Notes: generated by a model from the letters alone, not told the origin. A stretch of 64,000 nucleotides of DNA from Serilophus lunatus (GCA_013399895.1 VXBA01001027.1:1754374-1818373), one strand, 5' to 3'. Shown: positions 12,641 to 26,024, counted from the stretch's first letter. Made by a program: numbers and translations.

Positions 12641-15069
12641 TAGCAGACCATATGGTGAATGAAAGCAGCAAGAAGCAATAAAATCTCAAAGCTGCAACAG
12701 GTTGCAAAGTTTATCAGGTTTCAGACTGAAAGTTGAAATTGGTTAAGCATCAAAAGTTGTGAGAAATTGTTTTCTCACTAAAATTTCAGATAGAATCCGT
12801 TAAGTCCTCCTGTTATAACCTACAAGAATTGAAAAACCTTGCCTATACATAAATCCTTTTGTGTGTGGCCAATTCCAGAGTGTCTGATCCCAACTGCATC
12901 TTGTCGCCTTGAAGAATCTTAACTTCGATGATGCTAACAGTTGAAATTATAGTCTAGATTCTTATCTTATGCTAGTATGAATTTATGTTATTATTTTGAT
13001 ATTTAAATGGAATTTTAAAATTTAAATTATAGAAGAATATGTACAATTTATGAGAACCAAATCCAAGAGAAAATGCAAGAAACTCGGGATTTCATTTTAC
13101 CCTCTCTGACTTCTTTGCTATTCAGAAACTTATTTTAGCTATGTAAATTATGAGAAGTTAATATTATACTGGGGCAAGGTGAAAGAAAAGTGAGATCATT
13201 TGCGGTATTGAAATACTTTAATTATGTTATACCCACAAGAAGTCCCAGTAGAACAGATTTGGAATTCATACTATGTAAAGCTAAAATGACTCCTCCAGTT
13301 TCAACAAATCATTAAAAAGATAAAAAAAAGGAGGAGGAAGAGATAAAAACTCCTATGAGGTATCATCAGCTTGGTTCTGAGAGCAAAAACTGATGTGATG
13401 CCATGGAATCCATCACAGTACACTGAAGCAGTGTTCATACTAAAGGACACTGCTCTAAATTCTCCTGTGTAAGCACATAAATTTCTCACCATATCAAGAA
13501 TTTTTCTTCCCAACTGGATGCTGTTTGGATATCATTCTAGTCATAAGCTTAAGATCAATAAATCAGTAATGTCCTCTGTTATAACATTCTCTTCACCGCA
13601 GAGGAAAGAAAAATATTTTGATTCTAACTTTTTTTAAAGTATCTCTAATGTTACAATTCTAAACAAATACTGAGTCCAATCACAGTTCTATTGTTTAACC
13701 TCACTACCGTCATGGACTCTCTTCCAGCCCCAAAGTTACATGATAATGACAGAACTGTAAGAGGCCGTCTCCCTGTGCAGCACTTTCATTTGAATTCAGT
13801 GAATAAATTTTTCACATTGATGATACAAGCAGTTAGTTTAATAGCTCTCCCAGAACTTATTAATGGTTTGCAAGCTACAAGAGTTTTTAGAAGAGTATGA
13901 CACTGAATTTTGGGTTTATTTCTTTTTGCCTTGACTGAACATTTGCCCTATTCATGTTGTATCTCCTTCCTCTAACAGACTTCCAAGAGCTATCAGAGAC
14001 ACTAATTAGGTAAAGCACAGACTACTACAGTTTTAGAAAAGTTCACTCATTTGGAGGATAGTGGTTCTAACATAATTCCCGTCTTGAAAGACTGGATTTG
14101 CACTTCTAGGCTCCAGCACATATTCACTGTCCTAGTGGACAACTCCTAAATTTTTCTTTATCATAGCACAGGAATTTCTGCAACATCTTTTACCTTAACA
14201 GAGAATTTCCTTACAGGTACAGATATATCAGCAGGTTCCTCTTGGAGAAAATTGAATGGATCTGACTTTTATTTTGTCATTGTGGTGACAAAATGCAACT
14301 TCTGAACTTTAAGTCTCCATCCAGAGTTACATATTTACCTTTGGGTGAATCCAAACCAAGTCCATTTTTTTTCCAAAGGCCTTTATCTCAATAGAAGGAT
14401 GTCCCTTACAAACTAAACTCACTGGATTTCACAGTCTTTGGTTTTCCTTCATTTATTTATTAGTATCCTCAAAGAGAGGCTGGTTAAAGAGCACAGAGAA
14501 GGACACTGCAGAAGATTATAGGAAAAAAGAAAATTCCCTAGCTATTTACAACATTGCTCATCACAGAGTCTAACAAAGCCCAACCATTTTCACCTCTCTT
14601 TAGGCTGCTCCATGGAAATACCCACAGATAGATCATAAAAAAGGAAAATGGCAGAAGAAATGTCTACATTTTCAATTTTGAGAAGTATTTGTATCTGCTG
14701 GAATTTGAACTACACTTTGTAGTCAGCTTTTTCTACAGATGACCTGATCCTTGTTCAGTTTTGTATGAAGTTCTAGTGGAAAATCTAAAGGCAATGATCT
14801 CCAAACTGAACCTCCTCGATCCAAGATCTAAGAAGCAAGAGATCCCATTCATCTGCTGGATACAGCAAGATCAAAATAAGCATGATTAGCATATTCAAAA
14901 ATCTGGTTTATTAAGCCAAGCCTCAAGTATTTAGTATGCAAATTTTTCCAGGGCCCTTGATGGAACATTATCATCAGCACCAACCTCTGAAAGCAAAGCA
15001 ATAACAGATGCAATAGTATCTCCAGGGTGACTTCAGATTTTCATCCATATGAAGTAATTAATCCTCACT
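12641..15069. other. Non-coding AT-rich DNA
   Basis: No exon, RNA gene or repeat recognised. Frames of 60-70 codons are background. Sequence is complex with short A and T runs only. Confidence 0.65.
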
Positions 15070-15096
15070 TTGTGTATGTGTGGGTGTGTATGTGTT
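15070..15096. repeat. TG-rich imperfect microsatellite
   Basis: About 27 bp made of TG with TA and GGG interruptions. A decayed dinucleotide tract. Confidence 0.8.
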
Positions 15097-15773
15097 TATT
15101 CTGTCTTATTATCTCACCTATACTATCTACAGTTATCAGGTAAAACAATTGGAAACTTTAGCCCCCCACTATTATTAATGGTACAGGAATGCACAGATTA
15201 AAAAGCATACATCTTCTAAAATATTTGTTCATGGTCACTTCTTACATTCATATTGTGTTAATTTAGCACTGACAAGAAAATTCTGTGCATTTGATGAAGA
15301 GCTTTTTCTATATCCTCATACCAATCAGGAGAGGTGAAAAATGTTCTTTAACAATTAGAACTCCTTAGATCCATGTTGTGCATTAAATGGTAACTATGTA
15401 ATTAAGAGGAACAAATTTAAAATCTGACAACAATTGGTGCATCTCCAGCATTTAAAATTATTCTATTATTAATAATTCATGCTCAAAATCCCATATGTGG
15501 GCAATGAAGCAGAAGGAGAGATGAAAACGAAGTCTGATCCATGACTAACCTTACATCTGTACAGAGCCTGACTAAACAGAGTTACAGCATTATGTTTTCT
15601 ACAACATTTACCCAAATACAGTAGGAAATTGTCACACCATAATATGTATTTGCAGTGATGCTCAACAGTTAGTTAATAGCATGGGGGTGGGAGAAAGCCA
15701 CGCTAATACAAAGAATCCAGTTACACGTACAGTTCCATACTGAGCCAAATGGAATCAGAGCACTGAGTGGCTT

Positions 15774-15836
15774 AGATCCTCAAAATATTTTAATCACATG
15801 TGTTAAGTTTAAATCTGCTTTAAAAATTGAGGATCT
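15774..15836. mobile_element. Palindromic interspersed-repeat relic
   Basis: AGATCCTCAA at 15774-15783 is the exact inverse of TTGAGGATCT at 15827-15836, and similarity continues inward through A/T-rich sequence. From memory, this outer word resembles a palindromic, MITE-like repeat seen in reptile and bird genomes whose arms carry a GATCCTCAAAGG..TTTAGG motif. Here the middle is eroded. The family name is not assigned because I cannot search. Chance similarity of the arms is possible. Confidence 0.35.
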
Positions 15837-18800
15837 TGTCCAGTCTTTATGATTTTAGTGCTCGTTTGAACAAAAATCAGAAAGTTTTTCTCTGGCACTG
15901 TATGGTCAGACTTGTAATGAAAAAGAGTCATCCTCCTGAGATGCTAGTCTACATTTAAAATAATAATTAGAAGCTGATTCACATTGTCCCTTAGCTCACT
16001 TATCCTACACAGCAACTTATTCTGAAAGTTATTAGATCTGCTCCCATGAATTTGCCCTGAACTAGAAATTTGCACAAGCAACTCAGAATACCACAGATGT
16101 ATTGGTATCAATTCAGCCCAAAATTAAACCTCATAAGTGAGATTTCATCTGTTAACCTACAACAATTACTTAATTCCAGATCTAAGTTTTTACTTTTTTT
16201 CTGTCCTGTTTTAGTTTTTTATTAATCAGATCTCCTTTTATACTTTCCTGGCAAATTTGGTGCTGCAATAAGCTGCAAATGAAAATGATGGCAAGGGCAT
16301 GTCTGAGTTAGCTGCAAAGGTACTTTTCAAGCAGCCCAAGTCAAAGAAGCCTGAGGAGCTCAGAAAGTGTGGAGGTTCTAACTTCTTGCATTAATTAAAA
16401 ATAACAGATTATTAAATTATTACTATAATTTTTACCACTATTATATTTCTGAATGCAACTGAAAAAGAGGGGATGGTTTAGGAGACTTCCCATGCTAAAA
16501 ATACGTAGTATATTTACAAATACAAACCCTAACAGACATATGGAAATTTACACCTTTATTTCAGGGCTACAACTATTTAAGATGTAGCTCAAAATATATT
16601 TTTGAGGTTTAGGGATATAAAATATCCATATTTTTATCATTAAAATATGTAGTTGATTTATGTGTATTAAAAAAATATTACAAAGTTAGCATTTTAAACA
16701 CATTCAAAAAAGTGTCATAAATAGATTTGTTTACTTGTGCAACCTTTTTGATGTCCTGGTTCTAATCATCATTCCATATGCGGGGGGATGAGAGAAGAGA
16801 CATGTTTATTCTGTGGCTGATTTATTACAAAATCAAGACCATTCAGATTCAAATTCCACCCCTCTTTAAATACATTGTTGCTGTTCTCTCTTTTGCACAA
16901 TTTGCCACCACATGTAAAGGTCAAGTCCACTGGTAAAGTAATTCATATGGTTATCCAAATCCCATCCAAGCTATAAATTAATGTGACATAAACTGCCTAC
17001 AGCATTTCTTTTATTTCTAATGTTATACACAGGCAAGTCTAGCCTGGCGTACTGATAATTAAAGTAAAAACCACATACACCTCCCCCAGGAACACACACA
17101 CCAGACAAGAATTCAATTGGTTCCAGTATGAGACCTGCTGAGGGAGACAGAGCAATCATCTGTAGCAAATGTTAACTTTGGGCTTCCACTGGAAAAAATA
17201 AGTACACTTTACCTCACAATCGCCCCCAATATCACAGAGAGTGAAGCCCCAAAGGAGAAAAAAAAAATCTGCAAAATTTCATCAGAATCCTAATGTTCCT
17301 GATTTTACACAAAGCAACCAGAAGAGCTGCAGGCTGGTTTCCTAACGCTCTGAAAATTAAGACTTATGGAAATCACATGTGAACACATTGTTTCTCAGAA
17401 CTTGCTGTTTTCTTAAAAACCTAAAACCCATGGTGGAAATGATGCATGCTCTGCAAAGGGGCTTTACATTCTGCAGCCAGAGTGAGCTTATTTATTTTGA
17501 AACCACAGACTGATCATCAATGATGCCCTCAAGAATAGTCAGAGAAGATTAAACCATGAGCTTTTTTTTTTTTTTTTTCATTTGTGATATAGCTAACAGT
17601 TTGATTAAACTTAATCCCATAAATAAACTGGAACAACTCGCCCTGCAGACTTCACTGGAAATGAGCTAATATGCACCTGCTGAAGATTCAACTCACAAGG
17701 AGGTAGTCTCCTTGGAAACTGCTCCTGTTGGTCTGAAATACAATGAAAGAGTCACTGAAGAAACTTAGATTAGTATAGGTGCTAGGAAAGGTGATGAAAG
17801 ACCAGGATTTTGCACCAAAAATTAACTGTCTCAAGAGGGAACACTGAAGTATGTTATGTTGGGTAAGTAGTTTAGGGAGTCCAGGGTAGACCTGGGAAGA
17901 AGAATCGATATTAAAGTCAAGAGAGACTTCAGAGCCTACTACATGTCATCCATCCCTAAATTACAATTTCCTTCACTGAGACTCTGTGGCTGAACTAACA
18001 TCTTCAGTGCAGTTTAACATGTGAGAAAGTGGTTTATCCAGCATGGCTCAAACTCCACCCTAAGCCTGGACATTTACAACACCTGCTAACATTCGCCTGT
18101 TCTCACATGTTTTTAGAACATCTTTCATTCTTGATTACCATTACAAACAGCTACTTTCTGCTGTCCTCTCCTCCCAAGTCTTTCATAAAACCTGTCGACT
18201 GATTTATTCAAGCACTTATCTTTTGACTTGCTGTCACTAGACAGGTGCATGCTTGCAACAACCCTTGTAGCTGAGTCCATTTAACAGCTCTCTTAGGGGC
18301 CCATCCTTCCAAGACATTGAGCTGCACAGAAGTTAGTGCCCTAAATACACAACAAAAACAGTGATTTAGGGCACTCTCTAACTTGCAGGCAGTGCTCAGT
18401 GCCTCAGGCATCAGTTTCTTCCTTGTTAGGAAGATTGTAAAAGGACCATCCCATCTAACTATTTAATGTAATTTTAATAGAACTTTTACATGAACTTGAT
18501 ACAGTAGTGGTTATCTGAGTCAGAGGCTCCATTTGCTCCAGGAACTTCAATCACAAAAATAAATCTCTGTAACACAGACAGAAAAGAGTTTAGACAGTGT
18601 TAGTGTCCAGGCCTAGGTGATCTTGTTTGCGTATTTCAAACCCACTTGACTACACCTGCACTCAGATATTTTTTGTTGACATTTTACTGTCAGAGACTAG
18701 AGATGAAGAGGGAGAAAAATAAATGAAGTGCGAATTCAGAGGGAGATTTACTCATCCTTTTAAAGTCACCAAAACAGTAGAGAAAATACTAAAGATGTAA

Positions 18801-20583
18801 TTCACTTAAAGTAAGCAGTTTTCACAATTCCTCTCTTCCTGCCGTTCTGTGCTACTCGTATCACAGGTTGACCTTTCACAGGAGTAGCATGTGGGACAAT
18901 AACGACAGATTACACAGCTACATAAAAAGTGCATTGCTTAGGAGCTGAAGCAGAATAGAGATATATGTTCTCCACAGAGATCACTTCAGCTGCAGGGGAA
19001 TCATAGATGACCTCAGATACAGCAACACACACTCCCTCCTCTGTGCAAAACCCAAGCTCACTGCAAAAAAACCATCATGATAGAATGTGAAGGGACAGTT
19101 TAAGCAGTTTCAATCCATCTTCTGAGTATCTTCCACTAGTTCTCCCACAGAAAATTATCCAGAACACTGCATCTGGTCTCTTGACTAAAATTTTATGGGA
19201 GGTAACTGAAGTCTTTATGAGGAAACCAAGTGCAATCTCAGTAATTTCAAAGACAGAAGATTCTGTTGCGAGTGCTATAATGCTTCCTTCCAGTTCCAGC
19301 CCAATATCATAAAGTTGAATGCACGTTCTACAGCTACAGCCCAATGTCTTGGCTAAGATGTCCATGCTCAATTCAAAAATCTTAATGGAGTGAAACCTTT
19401 ACTATGATTTCCAGAAGTTACAGATCACACTCAAGCATACACAAGCAGAGTGTTGCACATAACATAAGCAACATCATAGGTAAAATTAACCGTCAACTCC
19501 TGTAATTAAAATCCCTTTGGATTCAAACAGTATAAGTGTTTGCATGAAACCTAAAGTCCTTAATTATTAGAAAACCTTGATAAAGTTTTTGAGTATAATT
19601 TTTTTAACCCTGAAACATTAAATCAAATCACATGAGAAAAAAACAAAGGATTCAAGTAACTTGAGTGGGAAGAAATTCAAACCAGCAATAAGTTCAAGCG
19701 TATTTTCTTTCATCCATGTGTCTTCACGACTACCTTTTCACTTTCTTATTCTTAACTGATGTATCAGGAAAAACTTTGGCAAACATCTTCTCATCTGGCC
19801 ACACTCCTAATGCCCTTGTTAATATGTGTTTAAATGTCTTGTTTTCAAGTAATCTAACTCGGCTCTAAAATCAGTATTAGATACATCATTTTGGGACTTC
19901 TATCAGCAGGATATCATCATACCTCAGATAAGGTACCTTTTATTTTAAAGAAAATCAGGTGCAACCAATTCTCCTGCATGGTCTGAGGCACAAAGCCAAC
20001 AGCAAAGGATTCCATGTCAGAACCGACAGAGACAGCTTTCTGGAAAGACTGTGGTGGGTAGTTCTGGCTGAGGGTGCATATGTTTCAGCCATGGTTATAC
20101 ATTTTTGAGGCTGCTGTCAGGTCAGAGAAAGGGTAGCTTTGTGCTTAGGTCCAGCTGCTTTTCAAGGCTTCATGTTCAGGGAGTGCCATCAAGCTTTGAT
20201 TAGAAACATTGTCTTGACACACTCCTCACGGTGAGCCTTGGGAAGGCTGCATACCCAGGAGAAGGTAATTTTTGAAGCATCCTAAGGAGAAGTGTGTTTG
20301 AATGGAGGAGACCATGGGGTTGATATTTTTGTTGCTTGCTTCAGGGCTGAAAGGAGGTTCTCAACCCTGTCATTTCATTTATGGATAATGACAGCCAGCA
20401 TTTAGGACCAGATGTTTTAAAACATATCCTATGCTGAAAACATGAAAGCTATTAATTTAATGAGACTCATGCTTCACATAAATCCTGTAAGGACAAGCAT
20501 GATGAGAACAAACTTCTTCCAAGTGACCAGACACATCAGTGCCATGCCACAGCAGGTTAGCCATATTGGAGGTGGAAACATAG
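15837..20583. other. Non-coding AT-rich DNA
   Basis: No gene recognised. Contains one long T run (listed separately). A 98-codon - strand frame at 19075-19371 has no known domain. The 16380-16730 part is especially AT-rich and almost without long frames. Confidence 0.65.
17562..17578. repeat. T17 homopolymer
   Basis: Seventeen consecutive T. No target-site duplication or retrocopy body was recognised beside it, so it is left as a simple tract, not an element tail. Confidence 0.95.
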
Positions 20584-21348
20584 GAAAAAACTCTACTGAG
20601 ACTATCTGGAAAAGTCCACAGCAGACCGTGGAGGGTGAGAATTTCATTTCATGGTTCTGAGTGTGAAGTGTGGACTGAGGCCTCCAAACCTGACCTGAAG
20701 CTTTGTTGCCTCCTTTTGCAGGAAAGCACAGAGGGGTGGGCCCTGCTCGGGGTGGGCCTTTCCCTTCCCTTAGGGATGATTTCTGCTCTGGTCCTGAGGA
20801 AGGTTTCTAAGCAAACCACATTACTGAAAAACTACCCAGGGCTGACCCAAAACCTGGAGGTTTCCTGGCAGAGGGAGAGGCTGCTCTGGGCCAGAACAGG
20901 GAGATGGGGGCTCCCTTCCCAGCCCCTTGTCTTCCTCCTCACAGCATTGCCACAAACTGGATGTACCTTGACTGAAGCAGGAGAGCTCCAGGAAGAGGAG
21001 CTCTTGTTCAGCCACTTCCCTCAGAACAGGGTTCCCCCTGCCTTCCTGGCCTTGATTGACATTGGATCTGTTTCAGACCATAAAGAACGAGTGAAACCTA
21101 TGAGTTTCAAGCCTCAGGGCCAGATTTATAGGCAGAAAGAGAATTCTGTGATCTTTTTTCATGTATTTATTGTTACGGTCAAAATAGGCCTCTTACTTTC
21201 AATCTGGAGACACTTTTATTGTTCACCTTTTCTCATATGTCCTCAGGCACATGGTGTCACAGAAGGAGCAGAAGCAAGCCAGGCCCAGGACTCAGTGCAA
21301 AGTATTGCTTATATGGAAAGATTTCTGCTCTTTGGATTCCCTCAGTAA
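20584..21348 (+). other. Longest stop-free frame in window (254 codons), unassigned
   Basis: The frame is open from just after a TAG at 20581-20583 to the stop at 21346-21348. The first ATG is at 20776, giving 190 codons; an upstream GTG at 20635 gives 237. The block from about 20690 to 21060 is clearly GC-richer than its surroundings, which lowers stop frequency and partly explains the length. A good acceptor-like sequence (pyrimidines ending CTTTTGCAG at about 20722) lies in frame, and a second (TATGTCCTCAG) lies at about 21245. The translation shows no signal peptide, repeated domain or family motif I recognise. It could be an unannotated exon, part of a long non-coding RNA, an eroded repeat, or chance. 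Confidence 0.2.
20983..21003. repeat. Short hairpin, 7-bp arms
   Basis: GAGCTCC at 20983-20989 and GGAGCTC at 20997-21003 are exact inverses around a 7-nt loop, inside the GC-richer open frame. Arms this short are expected by chance somewhere in a window this size. Confidence 0.6.
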
Positions 21349-22408
21349 GGGCAGACATCTGCCTCTGCACTGAAGTAAATCAGCCTGAAGAGCAGCAGAA
21401 GAGCTGAAACAATTCTCGAGCTTTTCAGTCCATAGTCAGCCATTTCAGAAAAACACAATTTGAAAAATTTTCCTTATCTAACAACAAATGAAACACAGGC
21501 AGGTAATACATCTTCTAGGAAAAGTCACAAATTCAAAAGTTCCTACTCCTTTCAGTGCTTTCCTTGATTGTAAATGGATTTAATGTTGGAAAAGGCACAA
21601 AGTAAAGTTGTCCTTGTTCCTTGGTAAGATACTCCCTTTGGTTAAATTCCTTTACAGCTCCCAAATCTGTGGAGATCTTGTCGTTCTCTGACTAACTCCA
21701 GAAATCAGATCCCTCTCTGACTAGCCACTAAGCAACATGCTTTTTCATATGTAATATGTAGATGCACATTTGCTAATCAAAAAGTTACAACCACAATTTA
21801 CTAACAGAAATTCAACTGAAACACAGCGACGCAGACAAGTCCTTTTTATTTTGCACTAAAAAATATTAAAGGTGCTCAAATACACAGTCACATCTCTGCT
21901 CAGCAGTACAGGCTGCTTAAACTGCAATGACAGATGGCCATTTCACAGCTGAATATCTATGTCCAAATTCTTCCTTTGAACGTACTTCTGTGATTAATTT
22001 TCTTTTTATCCAACTGTTAAACAAATTGAAGTTATTATGAGGTATGGAAGAACAGGGTTCATTCCATTTCAAGCCTTCTGAAAACAACTATCATAAGCGT
22101 GAAGATGTAGGAGTGAGTTTCCTTGACTACTTTGTGTTCTTTTAACCTCAGCTTGATCATGTCAGATCAAAAAAAGAATTAATTACTTTCACAACAAGAG
22201 TATTTATTGTTCGCAAGGCAAAAACCTCTGCTTAGAGCTGTGGGAGATTCTGAAACTACAGTTCTATGGAAGGGAAAAATCAAAATAGAAATCATCTTTA
22301 GAAAGGGAGCGGGAGAGAGTAAATAAAGGAAGTTTCATGAAAAACAAGCAGAGAGAAGTAATCCCTCCGCGGATCTTCCCCACCTTCAAGAACTAGTTCT
22401 GTTCCGAG

Positions 22409-22428
22409 TGCCACCTCTAGGGGTGGCA
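22409..22428. repeat. 20-bp near-perfect palindrome
   Basis: TGCCACCTCTAGGGGTGGCA reads the same on both strands except at one symmetric pair (18 of 20 positions). It resembles half of a CTCF core on each strand, but the spacing inside the core is wrong, so no CTCF call is made. Confidence 0.8.
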
Positions 22429-23430
22429 ATATTGCCTCTGTCGAAGTAAAAAATAAGTTGAAACATTCCAACTTGCCACCAGCTGAGGTGGGATTTGTTG
22501 CTGAGAAAGTTCTTTACCTTCACCTAAATGAGAAGTATGGTCTAGATTTTACCCAGACAGTAGCACTTTTGCCTTCAGTTCCTGTGCATCTCAGAAAAAG
22601 TTCCTGCTTTAAACTCTTTCATTGCCCTTTTCTCTGCTGTGGCCTGATATTTTGCTTTGAAACCATTGAGAACATGAATGCATTTAAAGATTTATTTGTT
22701 TAACAGGAATAAAGTAGTCTTTTTAAAAGAGGAAAAAAAAAATCCTTTTTCCTTCTAAAGAATATAGCTCTGCTCTACCTGGCAAAGAGAGAGCCAAGCT
22801 GGCTTTGCTAATTTGCCCAAAGTCCTTAGAGATCCTCCGATGGCTTTTTACAAGATACCAAGTGTTATTACTGCATTATTTTACCTGCTTCACTGAGCAG
22901 ACTTTATGACAAGATTCTCGGGGAGCTCCTGCAGACTGCAGAAAGGTAACTTTAACTGAGCTGTCTGAGAGTCTGACATTAACCTTTCCAAACAGGCTTT
23001 GCTTTATGCTCAGGGCAGGGGTTTATTAATTGGTTGAATGAATCAGCCAGCGCACAGAGGTATTACAAATACAATCACTTATCTCTTTACATTCAGCATG
23101 GACATCTAAGTGCCTGAACTTCTATGCTTTTACCTCCAGCAGCTTAAAAGGGGACTAGTGCCTGCATTGCTGGGCTTGTTTTTCTCCCTGGAGCCTGCAA
23201 GCTGCGTCATGCCAGAGCGTAGAGATCCCCCTAGATACCAAAACTTTCAGACAGATACGTTCCTAAAGCAAACACCACCAAAGAATATGACAGCCCACAC
23301 ACCTTTAGGGCACTTACATTACAGACATCAGTACATGTCAGAAAGGTTTAAGATGGGATAAAATAAACAGGCATAGAGTTATTGTCCTTAATTATCCTAT
23401 GGATTTTCCCCTTTTCCATCCCCCTTGGCC

Positions 23431-23444
23431 TTTTTTTTTTTTTT
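23431..23444. repeat. T14 homopolymer
   Basis: Fourteen T in a row after a pyrimidine-rich stretch (23406-23430). Simple tract; no element body recognised. Confidence 0.95.
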
Positions 23445-24784
23445 AAATACAGAACCAGAAAAACATGAGCAATGCGGAAGTCTGGGAACACAGTGAGAAT
23501 CAGTGCAGGTGGACAGAATCACCACAGCAAGCCTCACATCAGAGCCAACTGGGGCTTGCGTAGAGACCACCCGCAAAAGTGTCTGCAAACATCACTGGTG
23601 TAAATTAGAGCAGTTCTTCGCTCCCCTTGTGAAAAGAAATAGTTTCAAAGCCTAACCTAGGCAGGCTGCCTTGTACAAATATTGCTATCATCTCCCTAAT
23701 GTCTGTCAGTTTGAGCTATGGTCCAACCAAACCTGAACAGCAGAGACTACAGTACCATCTTTACAGCAGGCTCTGTGGAGCCTGAATATCCACCCTGAAT
23801 AGCCCATGATCATATTGAGAAACAAAAAAATCAAGGGTATTGCCACTCCTTGATAATAGGGACACTTAATTCCAACAAACTTCACCATTCTGCACGTGAA
23901 GTATTAGAATTCTCTTTTTATTTCTGGACTTCTCAGGGAGGCACCTGTGGATGTTGTATGCAAGCACTAACTTGTCACCTCCCTATTCTTTTTTCTTCTC
24001 AGTTATATTTCCTTATTTGATTTCAATGCCTAATATACTACTATATACAATAAGGAAAATGTAATTACATTAAAAACATGTGTATATATTAATTGATAAA
24101 TAAACCTCTAAAAACATCACCTATCACCACCGTTACAAATGCTGGCTGCACAAAGAAGTTGGACAGCTACACTTGAAAACTTAATAAATATATTAAAATT
24201 AATTCAATGTAATGTTTGCATCATTCACTCTGAGCAAAACTTTTAATCACTGTACAACTTTTTATTATTGATTAATGTGTGCCAGGTATGTAGGTATGAG
24301 CAAACTAAACATCCCGCAGCACCTAGTATTAAATATTGGATACAAGTAAAAAAATCCGAACTGTTGTGGTTGACTAGATATTGTGAAGACTTTTTCTGAG
24401 AAAGGAAAATTCGAAAAGCAGTGAACATGAGGCACAGCACTACAGGTAGAAGGTCACACTAGGAGATTTCACTTGAATCAAGCAGGAGAGGACCAAGTTC
24501 AAGAGCAAGAAATACTGCCTAACAGAAAGAGCTTCTCGCCCCAATTCCATCATCACTGAAATTTCAGGCTGCTGGAAAATTTTTTGCATCTGAAAGTAAA
24601 GCAACATTTTAAGAAACATGGACATCTGTTTCTGGAATTATTCAGGCAGAGATTTCTTTGAAATTTAAGTGGAGTTACCTAAAATGTAACCAGGTGTGAG
24701 GAGCCCAGTTGCTACAGGATTAGCTGTTCTTCAGAAACCTTTGCAGTGATATGAAATTTGAAGCTCTTCTTGAACTTTCCTACT

Positions 24785-24920
24785 AATTCAGTAATTACTG
24801 CTGTGCCTGAAGTTGGCCTCCTTCCTGTAATTGCTCAGCATGTATTTTCAATCAAAGAGGTTAACACCTGAATTTAGATTTCAATTAACACCCAGGGTGG
24901 ACTTTTTGTTTAAAGTTGAA
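24785..24920. promoter_or_regulatory. Candidate regulatory block with TCF/LEF and E-box cores
   Basis: A short complex block containing AGTAATTACTG (homeodomain core, about 24790-24800), TCAATCAAAGAG with the TCF/LEF core ATCAAAG at 24851-24857, an E-box CACCTG at 24865-24870, and TCAATTAA at 24881-24888. The close packing of different developmental factor cores is enhancer-like. This is inference only; conservation was not tested. Confidence 0.25.
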
Positions 24921-25739
24921 TAAATCAGGGACTTTTCCCAGCATAATATTTCACTAGCCCACAAAAGCAAACACACAGTACATGCTCTGGAAATCTGAAG
25001 ATCCACAGCAGAGCATCATCAAACCACAGTCAATTCATCAGATTTGTGAAATATTAGAATTACCCATGTCACCTGGTGTCAAGCAACTTGCATGTGAGCA
25101 CATAGACACGTCTGTTGCTCTGCCACCAAGAGCAATGAAGGTTTTGCACTGATGAAATTTAGCGTGCACAGAAACGATGCTCCAAGTTTCAACACTGAGA
25201 AACGGGCATAGAAAAAAGATTTTACACACTTGCACAATGGGAAACCACATTTACTTGAAGCCCGGCTTCAAACTCACATGAAGGGTGCAATCCTCCTTAA
25301 AACAGACAAGAAGCATACACTTTTAACCACCTGTTTTAAAAGGAGTGCCCTGATAGAGATAGGCAAGAGTGGGACACACTGCAGGTCAAGTGAACAAGGT
25401 TGTTAGACATGTGATATTAAAAAAAAATTGAACAAATTATTAGCTCTTAAATAAAAGAGTGTAGTAACATACAGCAGATTGTTCACTTCCAATGGTCTTT
25501 CCAAGTGAAACCGTGTGATCCCAGTTCTTTCTCAAAGGAAAGAGTTTCATAATGAATTTTAGATAGTTAATCTTGAAACATTTAAGGAAGCAAACCTAGG
25601 AAGCCTTTTCCTTGAGGAATGACTGAAATAACAACTAAAGACAGTGAAAGTGCCCCTATGTTCTCCGTGGAATTATATTGTTGCAAGAGCCTGATTGTAC
25701 AGACACGTCATTGTGTTGTACAAGGCTTTTCATGGCAGC

Positions 25740-25753
25740 AAAAAAAAAAAAAA
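25740..25753. repeat. A14 homopolymer
   Basis: Fourteen A in a row. No poly(A)-tailed insertion recognised upstream. Confidence 0.95.
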
Positions 25754-25983
25754 CATGTAGCTTGTAAGGCTGGCACCTTTGACTCAGGAAATCTTTGAGT
25801 CCAAAACTGTTAAAACTGAAAGTTTCTGGAGCAGCATTGTCATATGCTTGTATTGTTCTGATGCATCTCTCCAAGCATAATGGTGGTTCTGTTGACCACC
25901 ATTGGAAACAGGACACACATTTCAGTAGACCTTTGCTCTAACCTGTTAGGGCCGCTTTTATGTTCTCATATGTCCTCTGTTCA

Positions 25984-26007
25984 TTTTTTTATTATTATTA
26001 TTATTTT
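25984..26007. repeat. T7 plus (ATT)n simple repeat
   Basis: T7 followed by about five and a half ATT units. Ordinary trinucleotide microsatellite, 18 bp upstream of the RFX-like palindrome. Confidence 0.95.
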
Positions 26008-26024
26008 CCTTTAAAAGTATGATA

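Larger units (their letters stand above)
21349..24784. other. Non-coding DNA with one near-palindrome and a T run
   Basis: No gene recognised. A 20-bp near-palindrome lies at 22409-22428 and a T14 run at 23431-23444. The part 22780-23110 is complex and mixed in composition and could be conserved, but no decisive motif was found. At about 23590-23620 the text CTGGTGTAAATTAGAGCAG is reminiscent of an old amniote interspersed repeat. Confidence 0.6.
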
